A DNA stretch of 64,000 nucleotides from Streptomyces sp. NBC_00237 (GTDB taxonomy: Bacteria; Actinomycetota; Actinomycetes; Streptomycetales; Streptomycetaceae): the NCBI RefSeq assembly GCF_026342435.1, contig NZ_JAPEMT010000002.1, forward strand, positions 1,984,001-2,048,000, given 5' to 3'. The translations under genes were made by a program, and so were the position numbers. Shown piece after piece: positions 41,973 to 50,259 of the stretch (within the stretch, counting starts at the first letter, position 1; every line of letters begins with the position of its first letter). The notes below the pieces were generated by a model. That model saw only the letters and a list, made by a program, of their open reading frames with translations, made no database searches and had not been told where the DNA came from.

Positions 41973-42869
41973 TCAGCCCGCGAGCACCAAGTCCCGCACC
42001 TTCGCGCCCAGTTCGAGCGCCTCGCCCGGTTCCCGTACCGCCTGCTGGAGTTCGACGAACGCCCCCTCCGCCCCCCAGGCCCGTACGGAACGCATCGTGG
42101 CGGCGATGTCCTCGGCGGACTGGCCGGCGCGGACGTTGACGCGGATCAGCTGGCGCAGCGCGTCCGGGTCGCGGCCCGCGTCCTCGGCCGCCTTGCGGGC
42201 GATGCCCCACAGCGCGGAGTGGCCGGCGTCCGGCATGGCGGCGCCCACCCAGCCGGTGGCGCGGCGGCCGACGCGGCTCATGGCGGCGGGGCTGAAGCCT
42301 CCCAGGTAGACCGGCGGGCCGCCCGGCCGGGCCGGGCGGAGGTCCACGTACGAGGTGGGGACCTGCCAGGTCCGGCCCGTGTGGGAGAAGGGGTTCTGGG
42401 TCCAGATGGCCGCCAGGAAGTCGAGGATCTCGTCGAGCTGTGCGCCGCGTCGGGAGAAGTCGGCGTTGACGGCGGTGTATTCGTCGCGCATCCAGCCGAT
42501 GCCGAAGCCCGGGTCCAGTCGGCCGTTGCTCAGCAGGTCGAGCGAGGTGAGGCTGCGGGCCAGCAGGAGGGGCGGGTACCAGGGGGCGCTGAGGGTGCTG
42601 GTGCCGAGGCGGACCCGGGTGGTGCCGGCGGCCGCGGCCGAGAGGGCGACGAACGGGTCGACGAAGCGCTTGAAGCCCTCGGGGTACGGGTTCTCCGCCG
42701 TGTGGCCGGGGTAGAGGTCGCTCGGCTCGACGGGGGTGAGGGAGCGGTCGCCGACCCAGAGGGAGTCGAAGCCGATCTCCTCGGCGTCCCGGGCGTAGGA
42801 GGCGATCAGGTCGGCGCGGGCGTGGGTGCCGTACTGAGGCAGGGTTATTCCGATGTCCATGACATCCAT
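41973..42869 (-). CDS. LLM-class (F420-dependent type) oxidoreductase
   Basis: 298 aa luciferase-like TIM barrel. DIGITLPQYG strand 1, IGFDSLWVGDRSLTP, VRLGTSTLSAPWYPPLLLARSLTSLDLLSNGRLDPGFGIGW in outline, the typical F420-dependent LLM core. Substrate unknown. ATG 42869 or 42860 are both possible (three residues apart), and neither has a strong ribosome-binding site. Longer frames are unlikely. Converges on the VOC gene and lies just downstream of lon on the same strand. Confidence 0.9.
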   Translation of the reverse strand: MDVMDIGITLPQYGTHARADLIASYARDAEEIGFDSLWVGDRSLTPVEPSDLYPGHTAENPYPEGFKRFVDPFVALSAAAAGTTRVRLGTSTLSAPWYPPLLLARSLTSLDLLSNGRLDPGFGIGWMRDEYTAVNADFSRRGAQLDEILDFLAAIWTQNPFSHTGRTWQVPTSYVDLRPARPGGPPVYLGGFSPAAMSRVGRRATGWVGAAMPDAGHSALWGIARKAAEDAGRDPDALRQLIRVNVRAGQSAEDIAATMRSVRAWGAEGAFVELQQAVREPGEALELGAKVRDLVLAG

Positions 42870-42998
42870 CTGTACCACCGGCCCCCGAGGGGCGCGCGAG
42901 GCGGCGCGCCGTGCGCCTGACGGGCGGTGCGGGATCAACTCCCGCACCGCCCCTCACACTTGACTTCCCGTCGCGTCACACGGCGACCGGCATCCCGA

Positions 42999-45413
42999 TC
43001 ACGCGGCGACCGGCGTCGCCACCTTCGCCGGGGTCAGCGCGATCTCCAGCACCTGGCGGACGTCCGTCACCGGGTGGACCTCCAGCTTTTCGAGGATCTC
43101 GGCCGGGACGTCGTCCAGGTCCGCCTCGTTCCGCTTGGGGATGACCACCGTGGTGGCGCCCGCCCGGTGCGCGGCGAGCAGCTTCTGCTTCAGGCCGCCG
43201 ATGGGCAGGACGCGCCCGGTCAGGGACACCTCGCCGGTCATGGCCACGTCCGTGCGGACCAGCCGTCCGGAGAGGAGGGAGGCGAGGGCGGTCGTCAGGG
43301 TGATGCCCGCGCTCGGCCCGTCCTTGGGCACCGCGCCCGCCGGGAAGTGGATGTGCACGCCCCGGTCCTTCAAGTCCCGTACGGGCAGCTCCAGTTCGGC
43401 CCCGTGCGAGCGGAGGAAGGAGAGGGCGATCTGGGCGGACTCCTTCATGACGTCGCCGAGCTGACCGGTGAGGGTCAGGCCGGAGCCGCCCGTCTCGGCG
43501 TCCGCGAGGGACGCCTCGACGAAGAGGACGTCGCCGCCCGCCCCGGTGACGGCGAGCCCGGTGGCCACGCCGGGCACCGCCGTGCGCCGCTCGGCCGGGT
43601 CCTGGGCGGACTCGGGCACGTGGTGCGGACGCCCGATGAGGTCGCGGAGGTGGGTGTCGTCGATGGCGAACGGCAGCTCGCGGTCGCCGAGTTCGTGCTG
43701 GGCCGCCACCTTGCGGAGCAGCCGGGACACGGCGCGCTCCAGGTTCCGTACGCCCGCCTCCCGGGTGTACTCGCCCGCCAGCTTGCGCAGTGCGGACTCG
43801 TCGAGGGTGACCTCGCCCGGCTCCAGGCCCGCGCGGTCGAGCTGGCGCGGCAGGAGGTGGTCGCGGGCGATGACGACCTTCTCGTCCTCGGTGTAGCCGT
43901 CGAGGCGGACCAGTTCCATGCGGTCGAGGAGGGCCTCGGGGATGGCTTCCAGAACGTTCGCGGTGGCGAGGAAGACGACGTCGGAGAGGTCGAGTTCGAC
44001 CTCCAGGTAGTGGTCGCGGAAGGTGTGGTTCTGGGCGGGGTCGAGGACTTCGAGCAGTGCCGCCGCCGGGTCGCCCCGGAAGTCGGAGCCGACCTTGTCG
44101 ATCTCGTCGAGGAGGACGACGGGGTTCATCGACCCGGCCTCCTTGATGGCGCGCACGATGCGGCCGGGCAGCGCGCCGACGTACGTACGCCGGTGGCCCC
44201 GGATCTCCGCCTCGTCGCGGACGCCACCGAGGGCGACCCGTACGAACTTGCGGCCCATGGCGTGGGCGACGCTCTCCCCCAGGGAGGTCTTGCCGACGCC
44301 GGGCGGCCCGACGAGGGCGAGCACGGCACCGCCGCGACGGCCGCCCACCACTCCCAGCCCCCGGTCGGCGCGGCGCTTGCGCACCGCCAGGTACTCGGTG
44401 ATGCGCTCCTTCACGTCGTCGAGGCCCGCGTGCTCGGCGTCGAGGATCTCGCGGGCGCCCTTGATGTCGTACTGGTCCTCGGTGTGCTCGTTCCAGGGGA
44501 GCTCCAGGACCGTGTCCAGCCAGGTCCTGATCCAGGACCCCTCCGGGTTCTGGTCGCTGGACCGCTCCAGCTTCTCGACCTCCTTGAGGGCGGCCTCCCG
44601 CACCTTCTCGGGCAGGTCGGCGGCCTCGACGCGGGCGCGGTAGTCGTCGGACTCCTCACCCTCGGACTCGCCGTTCAGCTCGCGGAGCTCCTTGCGTACG
44701 GCATCGAGCTGCTTGCGGAGCAGGAACTCGCGCTGCTGCTTGTCGACGCCCTCCTGGACGTCCTTGGCGATGGTCTCGGCGACGTCCTGCTCGGCGAGGT
44801 GCTCGCCGAGGGCGGCCAGGGCCAGGCGCAGCCGGGCGACCGGATCGGCCGTTTCGAGCAGCTCGACCTTCTGGGCGGTGGTGAGGAAGGGCGAGTAGCC
44901 GGAGTTGTCGGCGAGGGCGGAGACGCCCTCGATCTGCTGCACGCGGTCCACGACCTGCCAGGCGCCGCGCTTCTTCAGCCAGGTCGTCGCGAGGGCCTTG
45001 TACTCCTTGACCAGCTCGGCGACTGCGCCCGGCAGCGGGTCCGGGTCGGACTCCTCGATCCGGGACCCCTCCACCCACAGGGCGGCGCCGGGTCCGGTCG
45101 TGCCCGCGCCGATCCTGACGCGGCCACGGGCGCGGATGAGCGCGCCGGGGTCGCCGTCGGACAGGCGGCCGACCTGCTCGACGGTGCCGAGCACGCCGGT
45201 TCCGACGTACGCGCCGTCGATGCGCGGAACAAGAAGGACCTCGGGCTTGCTGCGATCAGTAGGAATGCCGGTACGTACGGCAGCCTGTGCCGCCTCGACC
45301 GCCGCGCGCACCTCGGTGTCGGACAGGTCCAGCGGCACCACCATCCCGGGCAGCACGACCTCGTCGTCGAGCGGCAGCACGGGCAGGGTGAGCGGTGTGG
45401 ACGTCGATGCCAT
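42999..45413 (-). CDS. lon: ATP-dependent protease Lon
   Basis: 804 aa. N-terminal substrate-binding LON domain (about 1-205), coiled linker (EFLLRKQLDAVRKELRELNGE), AAA+ module with Walker A GPPGVGKT near residue 370 and Walker B VVLLDEIDK, and a C-terminal protease domain with catalytic Ser701 (PKDGPSAG) and Lys in GGLKQKLLAAH. Degrades misfolded and specific regulatory proteins in the cytoplasm. A HAIR-like element 22 bp before the start indicates HspR repression, as described for lon in Streptomyces lividans. Confidence 0.97.
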   Translation of the reverse strand: MASTSTPLTLPVLPLDDEVVLPGMVVPLDLSDTEVRAAVEAAQAAVRTGIPTDRSKPEVLLVPRIDGAYVGTGVLGTVEQVGRLSDGDPGALIRARGRVRIGAGTTGPGAALWVEGSRIEESDPDPLPGAVAELVKEYKALATTWLKKRGAWQVVDRVQQIEGVSALADNSGYSPFLTTAQKVELLETADPVARLRLALAALGEHLAEQDVAETIAKDVQEGVDKQQREFLLRKQLDAVRKELRELNGESEGEESDDYRARVEAADLPEKVREAALKEVEKLERSSDQNPEGSWIRTWLDTVLELPWNEHTEDQYDIKGAREILDAEHAGLDDVKERITEYLAVRKRRADRGLGVVGGRRGGAVLALVGPPGVGKTSLGESVAHAMGRKFVRVALGGVRDEAEIRGHRRTYVGALPGRIVRAIKEAGSMNPVVLLDEIDKVGSDFRGDPAAALLEVLDPAQNHTFRDHYLEVELDLSDVVFLATANVLEAIPEALLDRMELVRLDGYTEDEKVVIARDHLLPRQLDRAGLEPGEVTLDESALRKLAGEYTREAGVRNLERAVSRLLRKVAAQHELGDRELPFAIDDTHLRDLIGRPHHVPESAQDPAERRTAVPGVATGLAVTGAGGDVLFVEASLADAETGGSGLTLTGQLGDVMKESAQIALSFLRSHGAELELPVRDLKDRGVHIHFPAGAVPKDGPSAGITLTTALASLLSGRLVRTDVAMTGEVSLTGRVLPIGGLKQKLLAAHRAGATTVVIPKRNEADLDDVPAEILEKLEVHPVTDVRQVLEIALTPAKVATPVAA

Positions 45414-45434
45414 GATCTCCCCTTGGGCAGTGAA

Positions 45435-45455
45435 GTTGAGCTATACCGACTCAAT
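45435..45455 (-). promoter_or_regulatory. HAIR-like element (HspR operator) of lon
   Basis: GTTGAGC-N7-ACTCAAT matches the published HAIR consensus CTTGAGT-N7-ACTCAAG with TTGAG and CTCAA intact and exactly nine bases between them. It sits 22 bp upstream of the lon ATG. HspR-DnaK would repress lon until heat shock titrates DnaK. Confidence 0.8.
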
Positions 45456-45530
45456 GCTTGTGAGCGCTCCAGTGTTCCCCAACCCGTGTTCGCTCTGAGC
45501 GATCAGCAGTCGACGCCCGGCACTCCGGAA

Positions 45531-45569
45531 AGATGTAATAGACCACTGCGCTCATCGACCATTACATCT
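45531..45569. promoter_or_regulatory. Inverted repeat upstream of GNAT gene
   Basis: Perfect 9-bp arms AGATGTAAT (45531-45539) and ATTACATCT (45561-45569) with a 21-bp spacer, unusually AT-rich here. Ends 15 bp before the GNAT ATG. Operator or leader stem. Confidence 0.6.
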
Positions 45570-45584
45570 AGCAGGGGGAACCTC

Positions 45585-46235
45585 ATGGCCTTCGCGACCA
45601 CCACCGACGCCGTCCGCGCCTGGGCCGAAGGCTGGGCGCTCTCGCGCGGGACGGCGGATCCGGTGCCGCAGCCGTGGGGCGTCACCATCGACATCGGGCT
45701 GCCGAAGGCCGTCACCCGGCACGTGCTCTTCGACGGGTACGCCTCGGACGAGGCGACGGTCCGCAAACTGGTGCGGGCGGACGCGGCACCGGGCACCTGG
45801 GTGAAGTTCGTGGAGCCGCCGGAGACGGTGGCGCCGTGGATGGCGGAGGGGTGGGAGTACGACGCGGCGGGACACCTGATGTCGCTCGCCCTCACGCCGG
45901 AGGCGACCGCTCCCGAGGTGCCGACCGGCTACACCCGGCGCAGCTGGACCAGGGCGGGGCTGACCCGGGTGGTGGTGCTGGCGGCCGACGGCTCGCTGGG
46001 CGTACGGGGTCAGGTCGCGGTCACGGGCCGTACGGCGGTCGTGGACCAGGTGGAGACGAACCCGGTGCACCAAAGGCGGGGGCTCGGCACGCTGATGATG
46101 CGCACCCTCCAGGCGTACGCGGCCGAGCAGGGCGCGCAGGACTGCGTGCTGGGCGCGACGGACGACGGCCTCGCGCTGTACGCGACGCTGGGGTGGCAGC
46201 GGCACTCGGCGCTGACGGGGGTGTTCCGGACCTGA
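45585..46235 (+). CDS. GNAT-family N-acetyltransferase
   Basis: 216 aa. The C-terminal half holds the acetyl-CoA fold: VDQVETNPVHQRRGLGTLMMRTLQAYA, motif A QRRGLG, then VLGATDDGLALYATLGW. The N-terminal half is divergent and may be a degenerate second GNAT domain. Substrate unknown. ATG 45585 follows AGGGGGA by 5 nt. An AT-rich inverted repeat precedes the start. The gene end is duplicated in tandem (see 46231-46291). Confidence 0.88.
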   Translation: MAFATTTDAVRAWAEGWALSRGTADPVPQPWGVTIDIGLPKAVTRHVLFDGYASDEATVRKLVRADAAPGTWVKFVEPPETVAPWMAEGWEYDAAGHLMSLALTPEATAPEVPTGYTRRSWTRAGLTRVVVLAADGSLGVRGQVAVTGRTAVVDQVETNPVHQRRGLGTLMMRTLQAYAAEQGAQDCVLGATDDGLALYATLGWQRHSALTGVFRT

Positions 46236-46291
46236 ACGAAGGCGGGGCCCGCCCTCCGGACCTGAACGAAAGGCGGGGCCCGCCCTCCGGC
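46231..46291 (+). repeat. 30-bp tandem duplication spanning the GNAT stop
   Basis: CCTGAACGAAGGCGGGGCCC... is repeated at 46231 and 46261 (second copy has one extra A). Each copy contains the self-complementary GGCGGGGCCCGCC, so both may act as short terminator stems. The first copy includes the stop codon. Confidence 0.8.
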
Positions 46292-46333
46292 CTGAGGCAC
46301 GGACGACGGGCCCCGGGAGGGGGAGGGCTTCGG

Positions 46334-46990
46334 TCAGGCGTTGGACATGCAGACCGCGAAGATGCGGAGCGCCGTGGCGTCGACGGTGTCGGCGTTCTTG
46401 ACGTACACCCGCCAGGCGGCGCCGCCGCTGGTCGGCATGCTGACCCGGGTGAGGTACTTGGTCGTGTCGGAGCCGCCCGCGGTGACGATGTCGTAACCGC
46501 CCCCGACCGCCTTCTTGCCCGCCGGACAGGCGACGCTGTTGTCGATGTCGGCACCGGCCGGAAGGGCCACTTCCTTGTTCACGATCTCGTACCCGCTGGC
46601 TGCCAGGCCCGGCGCGCCCGCAGGTCCCGCAGGACCAGCGGGACCGACGCCACCGGCCGGACCCGCCGGACCTGCCGCGCCCGCCGGGCCGTCCGCACCC
46701 GCGGGGCCCGCAGGACCGGCCGCCCCGTCCACGCCCGCCGGACCCGCCGGGCCCTTGAGGGCGTCGAGCTTGCCCTTGGCCTTGAGCTCCTTGAGTGCCT
46801 TCTCGACGCAGGCCACGCAGCCCTCTCCGCCGCGCGGGCCCTGGTGCCCGGCCTGGAAGTGAGCACTGGGCGTGCCGTGGTTCACCACGGGCCTCGGGTC
46901 GGCCGAGGGGCCGTCCGCGAAGGCGGGCACGGAGGAGAGGGACACGCAGGCCGCGGCGAGGCTGAGGGCCGCGAGTAGCTTCTTCGTCAT
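46334..46990 (-). CDS. Secreted collagen-like Gly-X-Y protein
   Basis: 218 aa. Signal peptide about residues 1-25 (ALSLAAACVSLSSVPAFA). Then a CVACV motif and Lys/Leu-rich helix (EKALKELKAKGKLDAL), a Gly-Pro-Ala collagen-like stretch about 80-130 (mostly GPAGPA triplets), and a C-terminal globular domain of about 85 residues with two Cys. Expected to form an extracellular triple-helical trimer. The CxxC-containing helix could be a trimerisation or disulfide knot. Bacterial collagens lack hydroxyproline, but GPA triplets are stable enough. Role unknown. Confidence 0.85.
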   Translation of the reverse strand: MTKKLLAALSLAAACVSLSSVPAFADGPSADPRPVVNHGTPSAHFQAGHQGPRGGEGCVACVEKALKELKAKGKLDALKGPAGPAGVDGAAGPAGPAGADGPAGAAGPAGPAGGVGPAGPAGPAGAPGLAASGYEIVNKEVALPAGADIDNSVACPAGKKAVGGGYDIVTAGGSDTTKYLTRVSMPTSGGAAWRVYVKNADTVDATALRIFAVCMSNA

Positions 46991-47195
46991 GGACGCAGTG
47001 GTACCTGCCAGTACGCCCTGAAGCGTTCAGCCGCGAGCGTCTCTTCCGACTATCCACCCAAACAGTCGCCCGCCTCCCCCCCTCCGGAGCCACACCGCGG
47101 GCCGCCCGCGCGTGAGCACGGAACGCATGGGGGCGGTCCGTACGTCAGAGCGACAGCAAGCGGCATCAGACGGCACGGCACACGACGGGAGCATC

Positions 47196-47783
47196 ATGCG
47201 ATCCACTCGATCCGCGCGGTCGGCGGCGGCGATTTCCGGAGCCGCCCTCTGCGGAACACTGCTGCTGGCGGGCTGCGGCGACGGAAAGGACCCCCTCGAC
47301 GGGAAGCCCTCCAAGATCACGACGCCCGCCGCGAGCGCCACCCCCTCCGGCACCGCCACCCCTCCCCCCAGCTCCCCGAGCGGTGGCCCCGCGTCGCCCT
47401 CCACACCCCTCGCGACCACCGACCCCGCCCCCTCCGCCTCCGTACCGCCGAAGGCTCAGCGCCTCGTCGCCGCCACGGTCAGCGGCGGCATCGACGGCAG
47501 GCACCGCAGCGTCCTCGTGAACAGTGACGGCAGCTACACCACCCTCGACCGCAAGAAGCCCCCGAAGTCCGGCCGGATGGGCGCGAAGGAGCTGGCCGAA
47601 CTCCGCGACGCGCTCGCCGACTCGGACTTCGCGAAGCTGCCGCGCGTGTCGATCGCCGACCCGCCGATCATGGACGGCATCACCACCGCCGTGATCTACC
47701 GGGGCCACGAGGTCGCCACGGACGGCATGAAGAAGATCCCGAAGCTGGACCGCGTGATCGCGGCCCTGCCCGGCCTCGACTAG
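47196..47783 (+). CDS. Lipoprotein of unknown function
   Basis: 195 aa. Lipobox LLLAGC (Cys about 27), a Ser/Thr/Pro linker of about 50 residues, then a compact domain (VAATVSGGIDGRHRSVLVNSDGSYTTLDRKK, with a C-terminal IPKLDRVIAALPGLD helix). ATG 47196 follows GGGAG. The pattern resembles small surface lipoproteins often called hypothetical in Streptomyces. No catalytic motif seen. Convergent with the serine hydrolase; a 15-bp duplication TAGGGCCTYGTCAGG covers the stop. Confidence 0.75.
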   Translation: MRSTRSARSAAAISGAALCGTLLLAGCGDGKDPLDGKPSKITTPAASATPSGTATPPPSSPSGGPASPSTPLATTDPAPSASVPPKAQRLVAATVSGGIDGRHRSVLVNSDGSYTTLDRKKPPKSGRMGAKELAELRDALADSDFAKLPRVSIADPPIMDGITTAVIYRGHEVATDGMKKIPKLDRVIAALPGLD

Positions 47784-47810
47784 GGCCTTGTCAGGTAGGG
47801 CCTCGTCAGG
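47781..47810 (+). repeat. 15-bp tandem duplication at convergent gene ends
   Basis: TAGGGCCTTGTCAGG and TAGGGCCTCGTCAGG back to back. The first supplies the lipoprotein TAG stop, the second overlaps the 3' end of the serine hydrolase gene. Confidence 0.75.
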
Positions 47811-48930
47811 CGTGATTGCGGACGATCTCCGTCATTCGCGCGACCGTCGAGAGATCCCCCAGGGCGTTCTTCGTGATCGCCCACGCCGTGCCGGTCGCGG
47901 TGTCCGCGCCCGCCCAGCTGCCGCCCGCGCCCGCCATGCCGAAGACGTCGAGGTCGGGCTCGGCGGAGTTGTCGGGCAGGCCGAGGGCGTAACCGAGCGC
48001 CCAGGAGGACTCGTTGCCCATGAGCTGGTCGGTCCCGCTCGCGGCGAGGGCGGTCGCTTCGCGCGTACGGTCGTCGGAGAGCAGCCGTACGCCGTCGACC
48101 TCGCCGAGTACGGCCGCGTACACCCGGGCCATCGCGCGGGCGGAGGTCTTGGCGCCCGCCGGGATGTCGGCGGCCAGGACGTCGGTCCTGTTGCCGAACT
48201 CGGCGCTCGGGAAGAGGTGCTTGGGCGCGGCCTTGAACATCGGGAGGTCGTCGGGGAGCGCGTTCAGGTCGAAGGACTCGGCGCGCGCCGGGGGCTCCTC
48301 CAGGCGGGCCAGCCGGTGGTGTTCGGCCTCGGGCATGCCGAGGTAGAGCTCGTCGGCGATGCCGAGCGGTCCGGTCAGTTCGGTGCGCAGTACGTCGGAG
48401 AGGGCGCGGCCGGTGGCGCGGCGGACGATCTCGCCGACGAGGAAGCCGAAGGTGAAGGCGTGGTACCCGACCGCGCTCCCCGCCTCCCACCACGGCTCGG
48501 CGTCCGCGAGGGCCGCGCACATGGTGTCCCAGTCGCACAGCTCCGCGTGGGTGGTGCCGGTGGGGATGCCGGGGACGCCCGCCGAGTGGCTGAGGGCGTG
48601 CCGTACGGTCACCCGCTCCTTGCCGTGCGCGGCGAACTCGGGCCAGAGGTCGGCGACCGGGGTGTCGTACCCCCCGGCCCCGAAGAACCCCTTCTCGGCG
48701 CAGACGTGGGCGAGGGTCGCGGTGGCGCCCTTGCCGATGGAGAAGTTGTAGAAGGGGGTGTCGGGGCGGACCTCGCGGCCGGTCGCCGGGTCGGCGGTTC
48801 CGGCGGCGACGTCGGCGACGAGTTCGCCGTGCCGGTAGACGGCGGTCTGGATGCCGCGTTCGGCACCGCTCTCCACCAGCTCGTCGGCGGTCTGCTGGAG
48901 CTTCTTCTGCAAGTCGGCGGCGCTGTTCAT
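47806..48930 (-). CDS. Serine hydrolase, beta-lactamase class C / esterase type
   Basis: 374 aa. SxxK motif FSIGKG with Ser64, YxN-equivalent Tyr in GYHAFTFG (about 155) and a C-terminal GxG-like GSWAG. No signal peptide, which favours a cytoplasmic esterase or aminopeptidase of the EstB group over an exported beta-lactamase. ATG 48930 is preceded by GGAGGGGAC. Substrate unknown. Confidence 0.9.
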   Translation of the reverse strand: MNSAADLQKKLQQTADELVESGAERGIQTAVYRHGELVADVAAGTADPATGREVRPDTPFYNFSIGKGATATLAHVCAEKGFFGAGGYDTPVADLWPEFAAHGKERVTVRHALSHSAGVPGIPTGTTHAELCDWDTMCAALADAEPWWEAGSAVGYHAFTFGFLVGEIVRRATGRALSDVLRTELTGPLGIADELYLGMPEAEHHRLARLEEPPARAESFDLNALPDDLPMFKAAPKHLFPSAEFGNRTDVLAADIPAGAKTSARAMARVYAAVLGEVDGVRLLSDDRTREATALAASGTDQLMGNESSWALGYALGLPDNSAEPDLDVFGMAGAGGSWAGADTATGTAWAITKNALGDLSTVARMTEIVRNHA

Positions 48931-49049
48931 GGCCGTCCCCTCCGTCGTTCGACGTTCCGTACGTCAGTTCCGTACGTCATTGCTGCAAAGGGCCGACCGT
49001 ACGGAGGGGACGGGCGCGTCGGCCAGCGGTTTTCCGGCGCCGTGCCTGC

Positions 49050-50045
49050 TCAGAGGTACGACGGTGCCGCGCGGGCCGCCTTCCAGCGTCGTACGACGGG
49101 CCAGGTGGCCAGGCCCAGGCACAGCGCCAGCGGGTGGCCGAGTGCCGTCAGCGGATCCTCGTACGCGATCAGGTCCTGGAGCAGCACGAGTCCGACCGCG
49201 CCCAGCAGTCCCCGGCGCAGCCACTTCAGCCGCAGGACCGCCGCGAGTGCGCCCACGCACGCCATCAGCCCGAAGCTGATGCCGAAGTCGTAGCGGTGCA
49301 GGGAGGTCTCGGGCAGGTGCCCGGCCCAGACGGCGACGCCGACCGGGATCTCGGTGGCGAGGGAGGCCGTCACGTGCCCGAAGACGAAGACGGCGGCGGC
49401 CCGCAGCCCGCCGATGCGCCGCTCCAGGGCGGTGAGGATCACGACGAAGCCGAGGGCGTACGGGGACGCCAGCCCGCCCGCGATCCACAGGGCGCTGCCG
49501 ACGAGGGCGAGGACGGGGGTGTGGGTGAGGTGGGCGACGTCGGTGCTGGACGCCTGGAGGAGGGTGTCGACGGTCGCCGGGTCGCCGAACTGGGCGTAGA
49601 GGGAGGTGGCGATCAGGACGAGGGCGTAACAGAAGGTGAAGGGGGTGCCGGTGGGGGTGGGCAGGAGGTGCCAGAGGTGCCAGCGGCGGTCGGGGGCCGC
49701 TGCCTTTCCGGCGCGCACGGCTTCGTCGCGCACGGCTCCATCGCGTACGGCTCTATCGCGCACGGCTTCAGCGCGCACGGCTTCATCGCGTACGGCCGGA
49801 ATGCCGTCAGCCTCCCCCCGCTGGTCCGGAACCACGGGCGGCGGGGTGACGGCGGAGGCGTCGGCGGTCGTGCCGCACTTCTTCGGCTGTGTCGTTGTCG
49901 CGCGCTGCACTGGCTGGGGCCCCATTCCCCCGGACACCGCGCTCGTGGGCGGGCGGCCGGAATCGTCAAGCCACGCCCGTGTCCCTCGGCCGCGTCTCTC
50001 GCATGCGTCTGCTGCGGTGTTCCTGTCCCTCTTCTTCGAGGACAA
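49050..50045 (-). CDS. Rhomboid-like membrane protein
   Basis: 331 aa from TTG 50045, chosen because GGAAGGTGA lies just before it; ATG 49925 (291 aa) is an alternative. A long hydrophilic N-tail contains five-residue repeats (AVRDE/AVRAE). Then about six membrane helices: FTFCYALVLIATSLYAQ, FGHVTASLATEIPVG, DFGISFGLMACVGAL and ALGHPLALCLGLA. GISFG and GHPLA could be the rhomboid Ser and His, as in the Rhomboid_2 group. Protease activity is inferred, not certain. Confidence 0.75.
   Translation of the reverse strand: MSSKKRDRNTAADACERRGRGTRAWLDDSGRPPTSAVSGGMGPQPVQRATTTQPKKCGTTADASAVTPPPVVPDQRGEADGIPAVRDEAVRAEAVRDRAVRDGAVRDEAVRAGKAAAPDRRWHLWHLLPTPTGTPFTFCYALVLIATSLYAQFGDPATVDTLLQASSTDVAHLTHTPVLALVGSALWIAGGLASPYALGFVVILTALERRIGGLRAAAVFVFGHVTASLATEIPVGVAVWAGHLPETSLHRYDFGISFGLMACVGALAAVLRLKWLRRGLLGAVGLVLLQDLIAYEDPLTALGHPLALCLGLATWPVVRRWKAARAAPSYL
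49713..49797 (-). repeat. 15-bp in-frame tandem repeat (5+ units) in rhomboid-like gene
   Basis: GCGCACGGCTTCGTC-type units at 49713, 49728, 49743, 49758, 49773 and a partial at 49788. They encode repeating AVRDx pentapeptides in the cytoplasmic N-tail. Confidence 0.85.
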
Positions 50046-50259
50046 CGCTCACCTTCCGCCCAGATTTCCCGCCCCGCCTATGACACACCTCACAGCTGTG
50101 AGTATTGAGGCAACCTTCACAGCTTTCGGAACGTCCACCGGACCCCGGTGGGCCGTCCGGCGGACGCCGGTGAACCGATCGGGCGACGCCGAGGGGCGGG
50201 GGCGGGGTGGCCCGCCGCAGGCGAACCGCACCCCCCACACCCCCCACCCGCACCTCGCT
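50046..50259. promoter_or_regulatory. Promoter region of rhomboid-like gene
   Basis: 214 bp downstream of the TetR gene. Contains the palindrome at 50089-50102 and a partial second site CCTTCACAGCTTT near 50113. Confidence 0.45.
50089..50102. promoter_or_regulatory. 14-bp perfect palindrome CTCACAGCTGTGAG
   Basis: Exact palindrome 44 bp upstream of the rhomboid-like TTG start, with a related half-site about 25 bp further upstream. Likely operator; the binding protein is not known. The adjacent TetR is one candidate. Confidence 0.6.
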
